Part shown: one piece after another, positions 46,672-56,220 of the stretch
Numbering within the stretch: the stretch's first letter is position 1
Layout of the letters: each line of letters begins with the position of its first letter
Source: Caryophanales bacterium
GTDB lineage: Bacteria; Bacillota; Bacilli; CAJFEE01
Assembly (NCBI GenBank): GCA_029256085.1
Contig: JAQSYP010000001.1
Location: 310,001 to 374,000, forward strand
Reading direction: 5' to 3'
DNA: 64,000 bases
The notes under the pieces: generated by a model
The model's input: only the letters and a program-made list of their open reading frames with translations
Told to the model about the DNA's origin: nothing
Database searches by the model: none
Position numbers and translations under genes: made by a program

Positions 46672-47118
46672 ATGAGTCTATTAGATCGTCTCAATAGCGA
46701 TATGAAAGATGCTATGAGAAATAAAGATAAAGAAAAACTTTCAGTAATTCGCATGGTCAAAGCATCAATTCAAAATGATGCAATAAAGCTCATGAAGCAA
46801 GAATTAACTGAAGATGAACAGTTGACAGTCTTAACACGTGAACTTAAACAACGTAAAGACTCCCTCCAAGAGTTCGAAAAAGCAGGGCGAGATGACCTTG
46901 TTGAAAAGCTAAAAACAGAAATTTCTATACTTCATGCCTATTTGCCAGAACAGCTTTCAGAAGAAGAATTAGTTACAATCATAAAGCAAACAATTTCCGA
47001 CGTAAATGCTAGTTCTAAGGCTGATATGGGGAAAGTAATGGGAGCAGTTCTTCCTAAAGTTAAAGGTAAAGCTGACGGTGGTTTAGTAAGTAAACTTGTT
47101 CAGCAACTACTAAATTAA
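46672..47118 (+). CDS. yqeY: GatB/YqeY domain protein
   Basis: A 148-residue helical protein whose C-terminus ([33 protein letters not shown]) matches the tRNA-binding tail of GatB and GatE. Role unproven; it may bind tRNA. It is cotranscribed with rpsU, a conserved pair. Confidence 0.9.
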   Translation: MSLLDRLNSDMKDAMRNKDKEKLSVIRMVKASIQNDAIKLMKQELTEDEQLTVLTRELKQRKDSLQEFEKAGRDDLVEKLKTEISILHAYLPEQLSEEELVTIIKQTISDVNASSKADMGKVMGAVLPKVKGKADGGLVSKLVQQLLN

Positions 47119-47131
47119 ATATAATTAAAAC

Positions 47132-47172
47132 AAAGCTTGTTAAGATAAAACTTATCTTAACAAGCTTTTTTA
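47132..47172 (+). terminator. Terminator after yqeY
   Basis: A 17-bp perfect stem (47132-47148 with 47152-47168; AAAGCTTGTTAAG arm) followed by T residues. Confidence 0.92.
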
Positions 47173-47173
47173 A

Positions 47174-47284
47174 GCTAATAGGAAAGTATAAACTCCTGCG
47201 TAGTTCATACTTTCCTAACGCATAAGTGCAACTACGGCTCTGCCGTCGCCCTTAAGGCTCGGCAATCGCCGAGTTTTCTTTATA
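47174..47284 (+). repeat. bcr1-like dispersed element, copy 2
   Basis: Near-identical to 3155-3267 (one 2-base deletion and a few substitutions), with the same GGAAAGTAT/ATACTTTCC hairpin, CGTAGTT/AACTACG pairing, and CTCGGC-AATC-GCCGAG-TTTTCTTTATAG end. Located directly after the yqeY terminator. Between it and the glcF terminator (47285-47448) I see a 7-bp ACTAGAT/ATCTAGT palindrome but no gene. Confidence 0.75.
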
Positions 47285-47445
47285 GATTTTAACCCGACTA
47301 GATAAATCTAGTATCCTTTGGCTATATAGAAACTTCTATCATTTTCGAACCAGAATATATTTGAATAAATGATTAGTATTTTCAATGAACCTAATAAATA
47401 TCGGTAGAGCACTAACACAATTTGATGAAGGCCTTTTTATCAGAT

Positions 47446-47484
47446 ACAAAAAAGCTACACCATTAAGTAACAATGGTGTAGCTT
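47446..47484 (-). terminator. Terminator after glcF
   Basis: On the minus strand AAGCTACACCATT pairs with AATGGTGTAGCTT (47484-47472 with 47464-47452), followed by TTTTTTG. Confidence 0.9.
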
Positions 47485-47490
47485 GATAAA

Positions 47491-48867
47491 TTATTTCGTA
47501 ACAATATTACCTGTTTCCATTAAATGTTCTGATGCTTCAACTAGTAAGTCAACGATATGAACGCCACGCATGTTTTTGCTTAAGCCTTCCTTTTCGATTC
47601 CTAGCTTCATTTGAAGTAAACAACCAGGGTTAGCAGTTACAACAGTTTTTGCATCAGTCTTTCTAACTTGAACCATTTTGTAGTCAAGATATTTCATAGA
47701 CATTTCAGCTTCAACAATGTTATAAACCCCTGCAGAGCCACAACAACGATCTGCTTCGTTCATTTCGATATAAGTTGCACCTTTAATCGCCTTTAATAAA
47801 GTACGAGGCTCTACCCAAGTCTTCATTACATTTTTTAAGTGACAAGAATCTTGATATGTTATAATTTGCTCTTGTCCTTCAGGTAAACGAAGGTCAAGTT
47901 GGTGGAAATCAAGTTGTACAAGAATCTTTGTTATATCCATAATCTTATCTACGAAAGCTTGTGCGCGATCAGCATATTCTGCATCATCGTGTAAAAGGTG
48001 AGCGTAATCTACTAAGAATGCACCACAACCACCAGCATTACTAATAATATAATCAACATTAAGATCCTCGAACGCTTTAATATTACGCTTAGCTAAATCC
48101 TTCGAACCTTCTTTTTCACCAGCATGACCATGTAATGCACCACAACAAGCTTGTGTCTCAGGGATAACAATCTCGCATCCAGCTAACTTCAATAACTTAA
48201 TAGTTGAGTTATTTGTTTCCATAAATACTGTATCCATTAAGCAACCTTTGAAGAATGCAACACGTTTCTTCGGTGTTCCTATAGGCATAACATGTGTTGG
48301 ACGGTTTTTTAATTGCTTAAATGTTGGAGCAGGCGGAAGTACATTATCAATATGTTTAAGTGTAGAAGGGAATAGGCTCATTATTCCTAGACCATGTACA
48401 ACTTTCTTTAAACCAGTTCTTTGATAAATACCAACTAAGCCGATTACATTTGACATTACTTTAGGTTTTACAAATAACTGTTCGAAAACAGCCTTACGTA
48501 AAACACGTACTGGTAATGAAAACTTCTTATTTTGATTTATGATGTCACGAGCTTGTTCAAGCAAGAAACCGTATTTAACACCTGATGGACATACTGTTTC
48601 ACAAGCACGACAACCTAAACAATGTTGTAAAGTATCTTCAACGTCTTTATCAGGAGTAATAAGTCCGTCAACAACACCTTTTATTAATGCGATTCTTCCG
48701 CGAGGCGAATGTGTCTCCTTAAATCCAGATTGAACATAAGTAGGACAGCTTGGTAAACAAAATCCGCAACGCATACAATTTAATAAATCATCATAATTCT
48801 TTGAGCTTGGATCATAATGCTCTTGGAATTTTTTTTGTATAACTTTACGTTCTGCTGCAGTTGTCAT
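47491..48867 (-). CDS. glcF: Glycolate oxidase iron-sulfur subunit GlcF
   Basis: A 458-residue protein with two 4Fe-4S motifs near the N-terminus (CMRCGFCLPSCP and CLGCRACETVCP) and two CCG domains (ETQACCGALHGH and ADRCCGSAG). It passes electrons from glycolate oxidation to the respiratory chain. It overlaps the end of glcD by 4 bases on the minus strand, so the two are coupled. Not part of this locus in B. subtilis. Confidence 0.93.
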   Translation of the reverse strand: MTTAAERKVIQKKFQEHYDPSSKNYDDLLNCMRCGFCLPSCPTYVQSGFKETHSPRGRIALIKGVVDGLITPDKDVEDTLQHCLGCRACETVCPSGVKYGFLLEQARDIINQNKKFSLPVRVLRKAVFEQLFVKPKVMSNVIGLVGIYQRTGLKKVVHGLGIMSLFPSTLKHIDNVLPPAPTFKQLKNRPTHVMPIGTPKKRVAFFKGCLMDTVFMETNNSTIKLLKLAGCEIVIPETQACCGALHGHAGEKEGSKDLAKRNIKAFEDLNVDYIISNAGGCGAFLVDYAHLLHDDAEYADRAQAFVDKIMDITKILVQLDFHQLDLRLPEGQEQIITYQDSCHLKNVMKTWVEPRTLLKAIKGATYIEMNEADRCCGSAGVYNIVEAEMSMKYLDYKMVQVRKTDAKTVVTANPGCLLQMKLGIEKEGLSKNMRGVHIVDLLVEASEHLMETGNIVTK

Positions 48868-50276
48868 CGACTAACCACCACTCTTTTTTTAGTTTCCTTA
48901 GCAAACATCTTGCCAGGGTTCATGATGTTATTTGGATCAATTGCATCCTTAATAGCTTTCATAACAAGCATGCCTTCAGGTCCCATTTTCCATTCTAGGT
49001 AAGGAGCCTTCATCGCACCAACGCCATGTTCACCAGTAATTGTTCCACCTAGGCTAATAGCAACTTCGAAGATTTCTTCAAAAGCTTGCTCTACTCTGTG
49101 GAATTCTTCTTTATCTCTTACGTCAGTAGGACAAGTTGGGTGAAGATTTCCATCACCAGCGTGACCAAATGTTGCAATATTTACATTATACTTATCAGCG
49201 ATTCTGATAATTTCCTTAAGCATAGTAGCAACTTCGCTACGTGGAACAGTAGCATCTTCTAGAACTGTTGTTGGCTTTAGGCGAGCAAGTGCAGATAATG
49301 CAGTACGACGTGCTTGAGTTAATTTCTCAGCTTCTACGTTATCTTTTGCAACTTGAACGTCAACAGCATTTAGATTACGACAGATTTCTTCCATCTTCTT
49401 CATATCACGCTCTACAACTTCAGCTGGGCCATCTTGTTCGATAAGAAGTACTGCTTGAACATCAGTTGGTAAACCAATCTTTGAATAGTCTTCAACAACT
49501 TTTAAAGTTGCTTGGTCCATTATTTCAAGTGTTGTTGGGATAATCTTGTTAGCAATAATTTTTGAAACTGCTTGACCAGCAGAATCAATGTCTTGGTAAA
49601 TTGCAAGCATTGTCTTCTTAGTTTCTGGATATGGTACTAATTTAAGAGTTGCCTCAGTAATAACACCTAGAGTACCTTCTGAACCTACCATTAATCTAGT
49701 TAAATCATAGCCTGCTACATCTTTAGCAAGTTTACCGCCTGTTTTTAAGATATCTCCGTTTGGCATTACAACTTCTAATGCTAATACGTAATCACGTGTA
49801 ACCCCGTATTTAAGTCCACGTAATCCACCACTGTTTTCAGCAATGTTTCCACCGATATGAGATGTCTTCATTGAGCCTGGATCTGGTGGATAGAATAATC
49901 CTAATTTTTCAACTGCAGTATTTAAAGTTAATGTAATAACACCTGGTTGAACAGTAACAGTTAAGTTCTCTTCATCAATTTCAACAATTTGATTCATACG
50001 TGTGAATAATAGAACTAATCCACCGTGTAATGGAGTTGTTCCACCTGAAAGGTTAGTAGCGTTTCCACGAGCAATTACAGGAACCTTATGCTCATTACAA
50101 ACCTTTACTATTTCAGAAACTTCTTTTGTATTAGCAGGTTGAACTACTACATCTGGCATTGCTTGAAAATCAGGAGTAGAATCGTATGAATATGCTAATC
50201 TTCCAGCATCAGAATAATCAACATATTCTTTACCTACTATAGCTGTAAGTTTGTCAATAATTTGTTGTTGTAACAT
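48864..50276 (-). CDS. glcD: Glycolate oxidase FAD-binding subunit GlcD
   Basis: A 470-residue FAD-linked oxidase. The FAD_binding_4 domain has VVVQPANTKEVSEIVK and PVIARGNATNLSGGT; the C-terminal domain has the FGHAGDGNLHP and GTITGEHGVG motifs. It oxidises glycolate, or possibly D-lactate, to the 2-oxo acid. GAGGATAAG precedes the ATG. The gene starts an operon with glcF, downstream of a CdaR-like regulator gene. Confidence 0.94.
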   Translation of the reverse strand: MLQQQIIDKLTAIVGKEYVDYSDAGRLAYSYDSTPDFQAMPDVVVQPANTKEVSEIVKVCNEHKVPVIARGNATNLSGGTTPLHGGLVLLFTRMNQIVEIDEENLTVTVQPGVITLTLNTAVEKLGLFYPPDPGSMKTSHIGGNIAENSGGLRGLKYGVTRDYVLALEVVMPNGDILKTGGKLAKDVAGYDLTRLMVGSEGTLGVITEATLKLVPYPETKKTMLAIYQDIDSAGQAVSKIIANKIIPTTLEIMDQATLKVVEDYSKIGLPTDVQAVLLIEQDGPAEVVERDMKKMEEICRNLNAVDVQVAKDNVEAEKLTQARRTALSALARLKPTTVLEDATVPRSEVATMLKEIIRIADKYNVNIATFGHAGDGNLHPTCPTDVRDKEEFHRVEQAFEEIFEVAISLGGTITGEHGVGAMKAPYLEWKMGPEGMLVMKAIKDAIDPNNIMNPGKMFAKETKKRVVVSR

Positions 50277-50348
50277 TTCTTATCCTCCAAACATAATTTT
50301 GATTCAAACTAAATCAAGTATTTTTAGTACCTAATAATATAATAAAAA

Positions 50349-50375
50349 AAGCGGGGACATCCCGCTATGTACATA
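50349..50375 (-). terminator. Terminator after the CdaR-like regulator gene
   Basis: Minus strand AGCGGG and CCCGCT pair (50366-50361 with 50355-50350), followed by TTTTTTTATT. It separates the regulator from glcD. Confidence 0.85.
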
Positions 50376-50398
50376 TATACAAAAATACAACGCTTACA

Positions 50399-51511
50399 CT
50401 ACCTTAGTTTTGTACTATTATCTAAAATTGATGTACCAAGGTAAAATGTCACAAGATTTTCGAATTTCTTAATACTAATTCCAGTTTTTTCTTCAATTTT
50501 TTTTAATCGATAATGAAGTGTATTAATATGAATGTGCATTTCTTCAGCTGTTTCTTTAATTGATAAGTTATTTTTGAAAAAGTATCTTAAAGTTCCTATT
50601 AACTGTTCATCATAAATTAATGGGTCTATCGTTCTTTTTAAGTATTCTTTTTTTATATCAGAAGGTATTTCTCTAAGTAGCATCTCAATTCGCAAATGTT
50701 CTTCGAATATAAGCTCCTTCTTTCTTATAGATTCTTCAAGAGCAAGACAAGATTGTTCATAAGAAATGTATAATTTATTTGGATGTACAACTTGTCCAAC
50801 TCCAATGAAAATATCTGAGTCAAAAAGTAATTTGTATTCCTTTTTTAAGTCTTCTAACTGAAGTCTTAATGTATTTGAAGTTCTCGAACCTTCTAATAGA
50901 ACGAGGAACCTGTCACTTCCCCAACTTATTATATAGTCTTTTTTATCTTTTAATAATTTATGTGTAATAAATTTGATGAATTTTTCAGATCTTGAATCTT
51001 GATTGTCAGTTGCAAATAAAATAATTTGCCTATTTTTATCAGTATCAAAGTTAATTAGTTTAGCTCTATCGACCAAATCTGTAGTGAGATTCTTTAATTG
51101 TAACCAATCAAACACAAATGAAACGAGTGTTTTTTGTTCCCAATCAATTTGCTCCGTAATATATTTCTCATGAATCATTAATTCAGTCATTTTTTTTAAT
51201 AATTTTCCGTAAGGCATTACTTTATCTGGATTACCAGTTATCCCTATAACACCAATTACTTTTTGATTATATATAAGTGGAAAATTAACTCCTGGTTTAA
51301 CCCCGCGAAACTTATGTAAATCTGATTCATCAATTATTAGATTTTTTTTAGTTCGAATACACTCAAGGGCACCTTCATGAAATTTATTAAGCCTTCTTGA
51401 ATCTGTACTTGCTACTATGTAACCCTCGTTACTAACAATAATAATATCTTCACTAATAAGTTTTTTAACTTCGTGTATGATCTTTTTGGCAAGCCTCGGC
51501 AATAATTCCAA
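50399..51511 (-). CDS. CdaR-family transcriptional regulator
   Basis: A 370-residue regulator. The N-terminal half matches the sugar-diacid recognition domain (EDIIIVSNEGYIVASTDSRR, GVKPGVNFPLIYNQKVIGVIG), and the C-terminal PucR-type helix-turn-helix (FFKNNLSIKETAEEMHIHIN, LHYRLKKIEEKTGI) binds DNA. Start TTG at 51511 follows AAGGAGGGA by about 8 bases; an ATG 42 bases earlier precedes that site. It lies upstream of glcD on the same strand behind its own terminator, so it is the likely regulator of glycolate use. Confidence 0.85.
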   Translation of the reverse strand: MELLPRLAKKIIHEVKKLISEDIIIVSNEGYIVASTDSRRLNKFHEGALECIRTKKNLIIDESDLHKFRGVKPGVNFPLIYNQKVIGVIGITGNPDKVMPYGKLLKKMTELMIHEKYITEQIDWEQKTLVSFVFDWLQLKNLTTDLVDRAKLINFDTDKNRQIILFATDNQDSRSEKFIKFITHKLLKDKKDYIISWGSDRFLVLLEGSRTSNTLRLQLEDLKKEYKLLFDSDIFIGVGQVVHPNKLYISYEQSCLALEESIRKKELIFEEHLRIEMLLREIPSDIKKEYLKRTIDPLIYDEQLIGTLRYFFKNNLSIKETAEEMHIHINTLHYRLKKIEEKTGISIKKFENLVTFYLGTSILDNSTKLR

Positions 51512-51596
51512 GAGATATCCCTCCTTACTACTAAGGTAATTATAATTCAACATTAAGAATAATAAAATAAAATTACTTTGCCCAAGTATAATAAAA

Positions 51597-51649
51597 ATTT
51601 ACAATGCAACAATTAAACATTTACAATATGCCAATTAAAAATTTACAAA
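51597..51649. repeat. Three-copy 22-base repeat upstream of the second chemoreceptor
   Basis: ATTTACAA starts at 51597, 51619 and 51641, with related AATTAAA tracts between. It lies in the divergent gap between the CdaR-like regulator and the chemoreceptor gene. Confidence 0.45.
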
Positions 51650-51690
51650 AGAACGTGATAATTAACTTATCAAATACAAAGGGTGAAATT

Positions 51691-53421
51691 ATGTTGCGTT
51701 TCTTTAGTAAAGAAAGACTTTTAAAATATCTCAAGATGCCTACTATTCCTAAAGTTTCAAAACGAACCTTTTCTTTGAAAGCAAGAATTTTATTTCTAAT
51801 CTTAGTATGTATTCTAATATCAAATGGTATTAATAGTGTAATTACTTTCAACTCTTCTAAGAAAACGACATTAAGATTTATTGAACATAGGTTAAACCGT
51901 GAGACAGAAATAATGAATGAGACTGCCCAAAATTTAATGTTTATACACTCCAACGATAAAGATGAGTTTATAAAAAAATTCGAAAGAAATGTCAGTCAAC
52001 AAAAGGCAAAGTTGGCTCAGGAAGGCTTAATTGGTGACTTTTTCATTATTAATAATGAACATCAACAATCTTTTAAAATTAGTAGAAATAGTAAACTAAT
52101 CCTTGACAAGAATACACTCTTAAAAATAAATAAGAAAGAAAATGGCATTTTACGTACTAATATAAATGGGAATTCATATACAGTTGCCTTTACAAAAATA
52201 CAAGAACTTAAAGGTATTTATACGTTTATACTTCCGACTGATACTTATTTAAACGAGTTAAATAAAGCGTTTGAGTTTACTCTTATGTCAACGATTGTAT
52301 CAATTATAGGTGCTGCTATTCTTTGTAGTTCGCTTTTACACGGATTACTGAGGCCTCTTGGAATGCTGCAATTACATATGAATAAAATTAAAGGTGGTTC
52401 ATTATCTGAAATAAATATAAATACATCTATACCAGAAATATCGAGTTTAATATTGAATTTTAATAACATGATATCATCAATGAAATTAATGTTTCAGAGT
52501 ATAAATGAAACTGTAGCTACATTGGAAAAGACAGGAATTAAATTAAATAATAATTCTTTAACAGCAGTAAACATAAATGGAGAATTAGTAAATATTTTAG
52601 ATGAGGTTAAAGAGAACTCAAAGAAAAATAAAGAAGAAACACATTCTCACTTAGAAGTTATAGAGATAATCAATGAACATATTACTAGTTTAATTAAAGC
52701 TATAGAAAAATTATTTTTTAGTTCAGAATTTCTCGAATCTAGAGCTAGAAATGGTGAAGAATCAGTATGTGAGTTAGTAGATCAAATAAAAATTATTGAA
52801 ACTGATTTTGAAAATATTTTTAAGGAAATAAATGAACTGGCTTTATCAACTAAAGAAATTGAGAAGATTGTTATTTTAATTGAAAATATATCTAGTCAAA
52901 CAAAACTCTTAGCATTAAATGCGGCTATCGAGGCTGCAAGGGCAGGTGAATCAGGGAAAGGTTTTTCTGTTGTTGCAAGTGAAGTTAGATTACTTGCAGA
53001 TCAAACTACACATGCTACTAAGGAAATATCAAATACAATTGAAAAAATGATCAGCAATACTAGTGAAGTGGTTAATAATTATGAGGTTGTATTTGACAAG
53101 ACTAAAAAACATTTTATAACGACACAAGAAACAAAAGAAACTTTTTTTAGTGTGTTTTCAGAGATACAAAAAACAACAGATATTTTGAAACTTATGAGGT
53201 CCGAGTTAACATTTTTGGAGACATCAATACCAAATTTAAATCGTTCAACACAAAATTTTAATGAACTAGCAAACAGAAATGTTGAAGGTTCAGAAAAAGC
53301 ACTTGAAATATCTATTATTGAGCAAGAAAGTATTAGTGCTATAAAAATAATTGGAGATAAACTACAATCCCAATCTAAACAATTAAGTGATAAAACAACG
53401 ATATTTAAAATACAAGACTAA
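51691..53421 (+). CDS. Methyl-accepting chemotaxis protein
   Basis: A 576-residue chemoreceptor. Its N-terminus is basic (about 35 residues), TM1 is near 37-55, an extracytoplasmic sensor of about 120 residues follows, TM2 is near 195-215, and a weak HAMP region precedes the signalling hairpin, whose tip is [21 protein letters not shown]. The ATG at 51691 has AAGGGTGA upstream. It is divergent from the CdaR-like regulator of the glycolate genes. Its ligand is not evident. Confidence 0.9.
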   Translation: MLRFFSKERLLKYLKMPTIPKVSKRTFSLKARILFLILVCILISNGINSVITFNSSKKTTLRFIEHRLNRETEIMNETAQNLMFIHSNDKDEFIKKFERNVSQQKAKLAQEGLIGDFFIINNEHQQSFKISRNSKLILDKNTLLKINKKENGILRTNINGNSYTVAFTKIQELKGIYTFILPTDTYLNELNKAFEFTLMSTIVSIIGAAILCSSLLHGLLRPLGMLQLHMNKIKGGSLSEININTSIPEISSLILNFNNMISSMKLMFQSINETVATLEKTGIKLNNNSLTAVNINGELVNILDEVKENSKKNKEETHSHLEVIEIINEHITSLIKAIEKLFFSSEFLESRARNGEESVCELVDQIKIIETDFENIFKEINELALSTKEIEKIVILIENISSQTKLLALNAAIEAARAGESGKGFSVVASEVRLLADQTTHATKEISNTIEKMISNTSEVVNNYEVVFDKTKKHFITTQETKETFFSVFSEIQKTTDILKLMRSELTFLETSIPNLNRSTQNFNELANRNVEGSEKALEISIIEQESISAIKIIGDKLQSQSKQLSDKTTIFKIQD

Positions 53422-53448
53422 ACTTATGAATAGAAATACCATCAGATT

Positions 53449-53492
53449 GTCTACAAAAGGCATCGAGACTTTAATTCTCGGTGCCTTTTGTC
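53449..53492 (+). terminator. Terminator after the second chemoreceptor
   Basis: ACAAAAGGCATCGAG pairs with CTCGGTGCCTTTTGT (one G-U/mismatch), with CATTTT after it. Confidence 0.7.
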
Positions 53493-53640
53493 ATTTTAAG
53501 TGACTAATATATGTTTAAAAACAAAAATCTTTTCTAAACTCTTTTTTAAAAGCATACATATTTAAATAGACACTGTGTATTTATTAAATATAATTATTGA
53601 CTGCAAAAAGGAGGGAAGGCGTCATTACGCCAACAAATAC

Positions 53641-53919
53641 ATGAAAAATTTTCAACGTGATGTAAAAAAATGGTTAGCAGACCAGTTCGATTTACCTCCA
53701 GATGTACTATTAGATCAACCAAAGATAAATATTATAGCTCCATTTTCATTTTATATTGAGAATCATAGAGGTTTAGTTTCCTTTTCTGAAAATGAAGTTA
53801 GACTTCTAATTCAAGACGGTGAGTTACTTATTAAAGGTAATAACTTCTTAATAAAAAGTATTACACCAACTGATTTGATGCTTAAAGGAATCATAGAAGA
53901 TTTGAAAATTAAAAATTAG
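53641..53919 (+). CDS. yqfC: Sporulation protein YqfC
   Basis: A 92-residue sporulation protein (WLADQFDLPPDVLLDQPKIN, then RGLVSFSENEVRLLIQDGELL), homologous along its length to YqfC, a mother-cell gene. The only reasonable start is ATG 53641, but AAGGAGGG lies about 24 bases upstream. Between them GGCGT-CATT-ACGCC (53618-53631) can form a hairpin that would bring the two closer. yqfD follows 14 bases later. CATACATA at 53553 resembles a sigma-E -10 box. Confidence 0.88.
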   Translation: MKNFQRDVKKWLADQFDLPPDVLLDQPKINIIAPFSFYIENHRGLVSFSENEVRLLIQDGELLIKGNNFLIKSITPTDLMLKGIIEDLKIKN

Positions 53920-53933
53920 TGTAGGGGAAGCCA

Positions 53934-55112
53934 ATGAAAAATGAATGGTTGAGATATGTCAAAGGATCAATTTCAATTACCATTACTGGTGAAAATAAAA
54001 TACCATTTGTAAATGAGTGTCTAAATTCTGGAGTTGAACTCTGGGACCTTAAAACACTAAGTAATGGTGATTTTAATTGTTGTATTTTGCTAAAAGATAT
54101 TCGTAAAATTAGAAGTATAAGGTTTAAGTATAAGTGTAAGATAAGATTTCAGAAAAGAATAGGATTACCTTTTTTCTTAAAAAAAGCGTTTAAAAATGCA
54201 GGTTTTTCTGTTGGTGCATTATTATTTCTGGCTTTAATTTTTCTTTTATCCAACATGGTTTGGGATATTAAAATTACTGGAGCAGCACCTGACCTTGAGT
54301 ATAAATTACATAAGCAATTAACTAAGGAAGGTATAAAAAGAGGTGCTTTACAGTTTTTTATTCCATCTCCTCAGGAAATTCAAAAAAGACTTACTGACAC
54401 CAATTCAGAAATTACATGGGTGGGTGTCAATGTTAAAGGCACAGTACTTCATTTTCGAATTGTTGAAAAAACAATTCAAAAGCCTCCAAATAAATTAAAG
54501 CCACGTCATTTAGTTGCAACAAAAAAAGCAGTAATTGAAAAAATATTTGTAGAAAAAGGCCAAGCTTTAGTCGGAATTAATGATTATGTAGAACCAGGTC
54601 AAGTGTTAGTTACGGGGTTGGTGGGTAAAGATAAGAAGTTTAAAAAGGTTGCTGCTAAAGCAGAAGTTATTGGTGAAACATGGTACAAGTCCTCGGTTGA
54701 AGTAACTTTAAATAAAAAAATAGAAGTTCTCACTGGTAAAAATTATACTAATTATTCAGTTAAGGTTAGTAATACTAGTATACCTATACCATTATTTAAC
54801 AAAAAGGAATTTTCTAAAACTGAATCGATGAAATCCGTTGTTCCAGTTTATTTCTTAAAGTGGCAGCTTCCATTTTATATTGGTAAAGAAAGAGTTTTTG
54901 AAAAGGAAATAATTGAACTGAATTATACCGTCGATCAAGCGAAATTTACAGCTAAAGAAATAGCAACAAGAAACGTTAAACAATTATTGAATACTGATGC
55001 AAAAATAAAGGGTATAAAAGTTTTGCGTCAACAAACAACTAATGGTAAAGTAGTAATGTTATTTCATTTCCAAGTTTTGGAAAACATTGGTGTTTATAAT
55101 AGTATTCGATAA
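53934..55112 (+). CDS. yqfD: Sporulation protein YqfD
   Basis: A 392-residue membrane protein with one TM near residues 88-108 and a large C-terminal extracytoplasmic domain; it begins with a YVKGSISITITG segment typical of YqfD. Under sigma-E control in B. subtilis; it is needed for stable forespore development. It is part of yqfC-yqfD-phoH with short spacers, TAGGGGAAG preceding the ATG. Confidence 0.9.
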   Translation: MKNEWLRYVKGSISITITGENKIPFVNECLNSGVELWDLKTLSNGDFNCCILLKDIRKIRSIRFKYKCKIRFQKRIGLPFFLKKAFKNAGFSVGALLFLALIFLLSNMVWDIKITGAAPDLEYKLHKQLTKEGIKRGALQFFIPSPQEIQKRLTDTNSEITWVGVNVKGTVLHFRIVEKTIQKPPNKLKPRHLVATKKAVIEKIFVEKGQALVGINDYVEPGQVLVTGLVGKDKKFKKVAAKAEVIGETWYKSSVEVTLNKKIEVLTGKNYTNYSVKVSNTSIPIPLFNKKEFSKTESMKSVVPVYFLKWQLPFYIGKERVFEKEIIELNYTVDQAKFTAKEIATRNVKQLLNTDAKIKGIKVLRQQTTNGKVVMLFHFQVLENIGVYNSIR

Positions 55113-55124
55113 GGAGTCGAACGA

Positions 55125-56087
55125 ATGACAGACGAATTAAAGATTATTGAACAGCAACTTGAAAGCAATGAAGAAGCAATTGCTCTGTTTGGGGTTAGGG
55201 ATAATTATCTAAAAATTATAGAACAAATGCTAAATGTGAATATTGTTTCTAGAGGAGAGCAAATTTCTATAACAGGTAACAGTGAGAATCTTGCCATCGT
55301 TGAAAAATTGTTCGATACATTACTAACATTAATAAGAAAAGGTCATGAGTTACAAGAAAGAGACATTTTGTATATTACACAATTGCATATAAATAAAAAG
55401 CCATTTGATATTGAAGACTTATTTGATACCGCAATTATGAAGAATACTCGTGGTAAAACAATTCGTGCTAAAACATTTGGGCAAAGAGAATACATTAATG
55501 CCATTAGAAAAAACGATCTTGTACTTGGTATAGGTCCTGCTGGTACTGGAAAAACATACTTAGCAGTTGTCATGGCAGTTAATGCATTGAAAAATAACCA
55601 AGTTAAAAAAATAGTTCTAACTCGTCCTGCAGTTGAGGCAGGAGAAAGTTTAGGATTTTTACCAGGTGACTTAAAAGAAAAGGTTGATCCATATTTAAGA
55701 CCTCTTTATGATGCCTTACATGATGTTTTAGGACAAGAACATACTTTAAGAATGATGGAAAAGGGTATAATTGAAGTAGCGCCATTAGCTTATATGCGTG
55801 GAAGAACACTTGAGGATGCATTTGTAATATTAGACGAGGCTCAAAATACAACTATTTCTCAAATGAAAATGTTCTTAACACGACTTGGTTTCAATTCGAA
55901 AATGGTTGTTAATGGAGATAGGTCACAAGTTGATTTACCTAAGGGTGTTCGCTCTGGATTAGAAACAGCGATTGAAGTATTGAATGATGTTAAAGGGTGT
56001 TCTCTAATATTTTTAGACCATACTGATGTAGTACGTCATCCATTAGTTCAAAGAATTATAGTTGCATTTGAAAAAGCCAAACTTTAA
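55125..56087 (+). CDS. phoH: PhoH family protein
   Basis: A 320-residue cytoplasmic P-loop NTPase. Walker A is GPAGTGKTYLA, Walker B VILDEAQNTT, then the conserved NGDRSQVDLP; the C-terminal half follows the AEAGESLGFLPGDLKEKVDPYLRPLYDAL pattern. Its N-terminal KH-like part may bind RNA. Followed by a terminator instead of the pgpH gene that normally stands here. Confidence 0.93.
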   Translation: MTDELKIIEQQLESNEEAIALFGVRDNYLKIIEQMLNVNIVSRGEQISITGNSENLAIVEKLFDTLLTLIRKGHELQERDILYITQLHINKKPFDIEDLFDTAIMKNTRGKTIRAKTFGQREYINAIRKNDLVLGIGPAGTGKTYLAVVMAVNALKNNQVKKIVLTRPAVEAGESLGFLPGDLKEKVDPYLRPLYDALHDVLGQEHTLRMMEKGIIEVAPLAYMRGRTLEDAFVILDEAQNTTISQMKMFLTRLGFNSKMVVNGDRSQVDLPKGVRSGLETAIEVLNDVKGCSLIFLDHTDVVRHPLVQRIIVAFEKAKL

Positions 56088-56098
56088 TTATAAACATA

Positions 56099-56140
56099 GG
56101 GTTTCAGAAAGTGTACTTTCTGAAATCCTTTTTCTTTTTT
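56099..56140 (+). terminator. Terminator after phoH
   Basis: GGGTTTCAGAAAGT pairs with ACTTTCTGAAATCC, followed by TTTTTCTTTTTT. It lies in the position where pgpH is usual. Confidence 0.9.
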
Positions 56141-56220
56141 ATTTCAAAATTTGCTATTAGTTTTTCAGAGTGGTAATCTTTTATTAACCTGAAAAATATT
56201 AAATTTGAGGGAGGGATATG

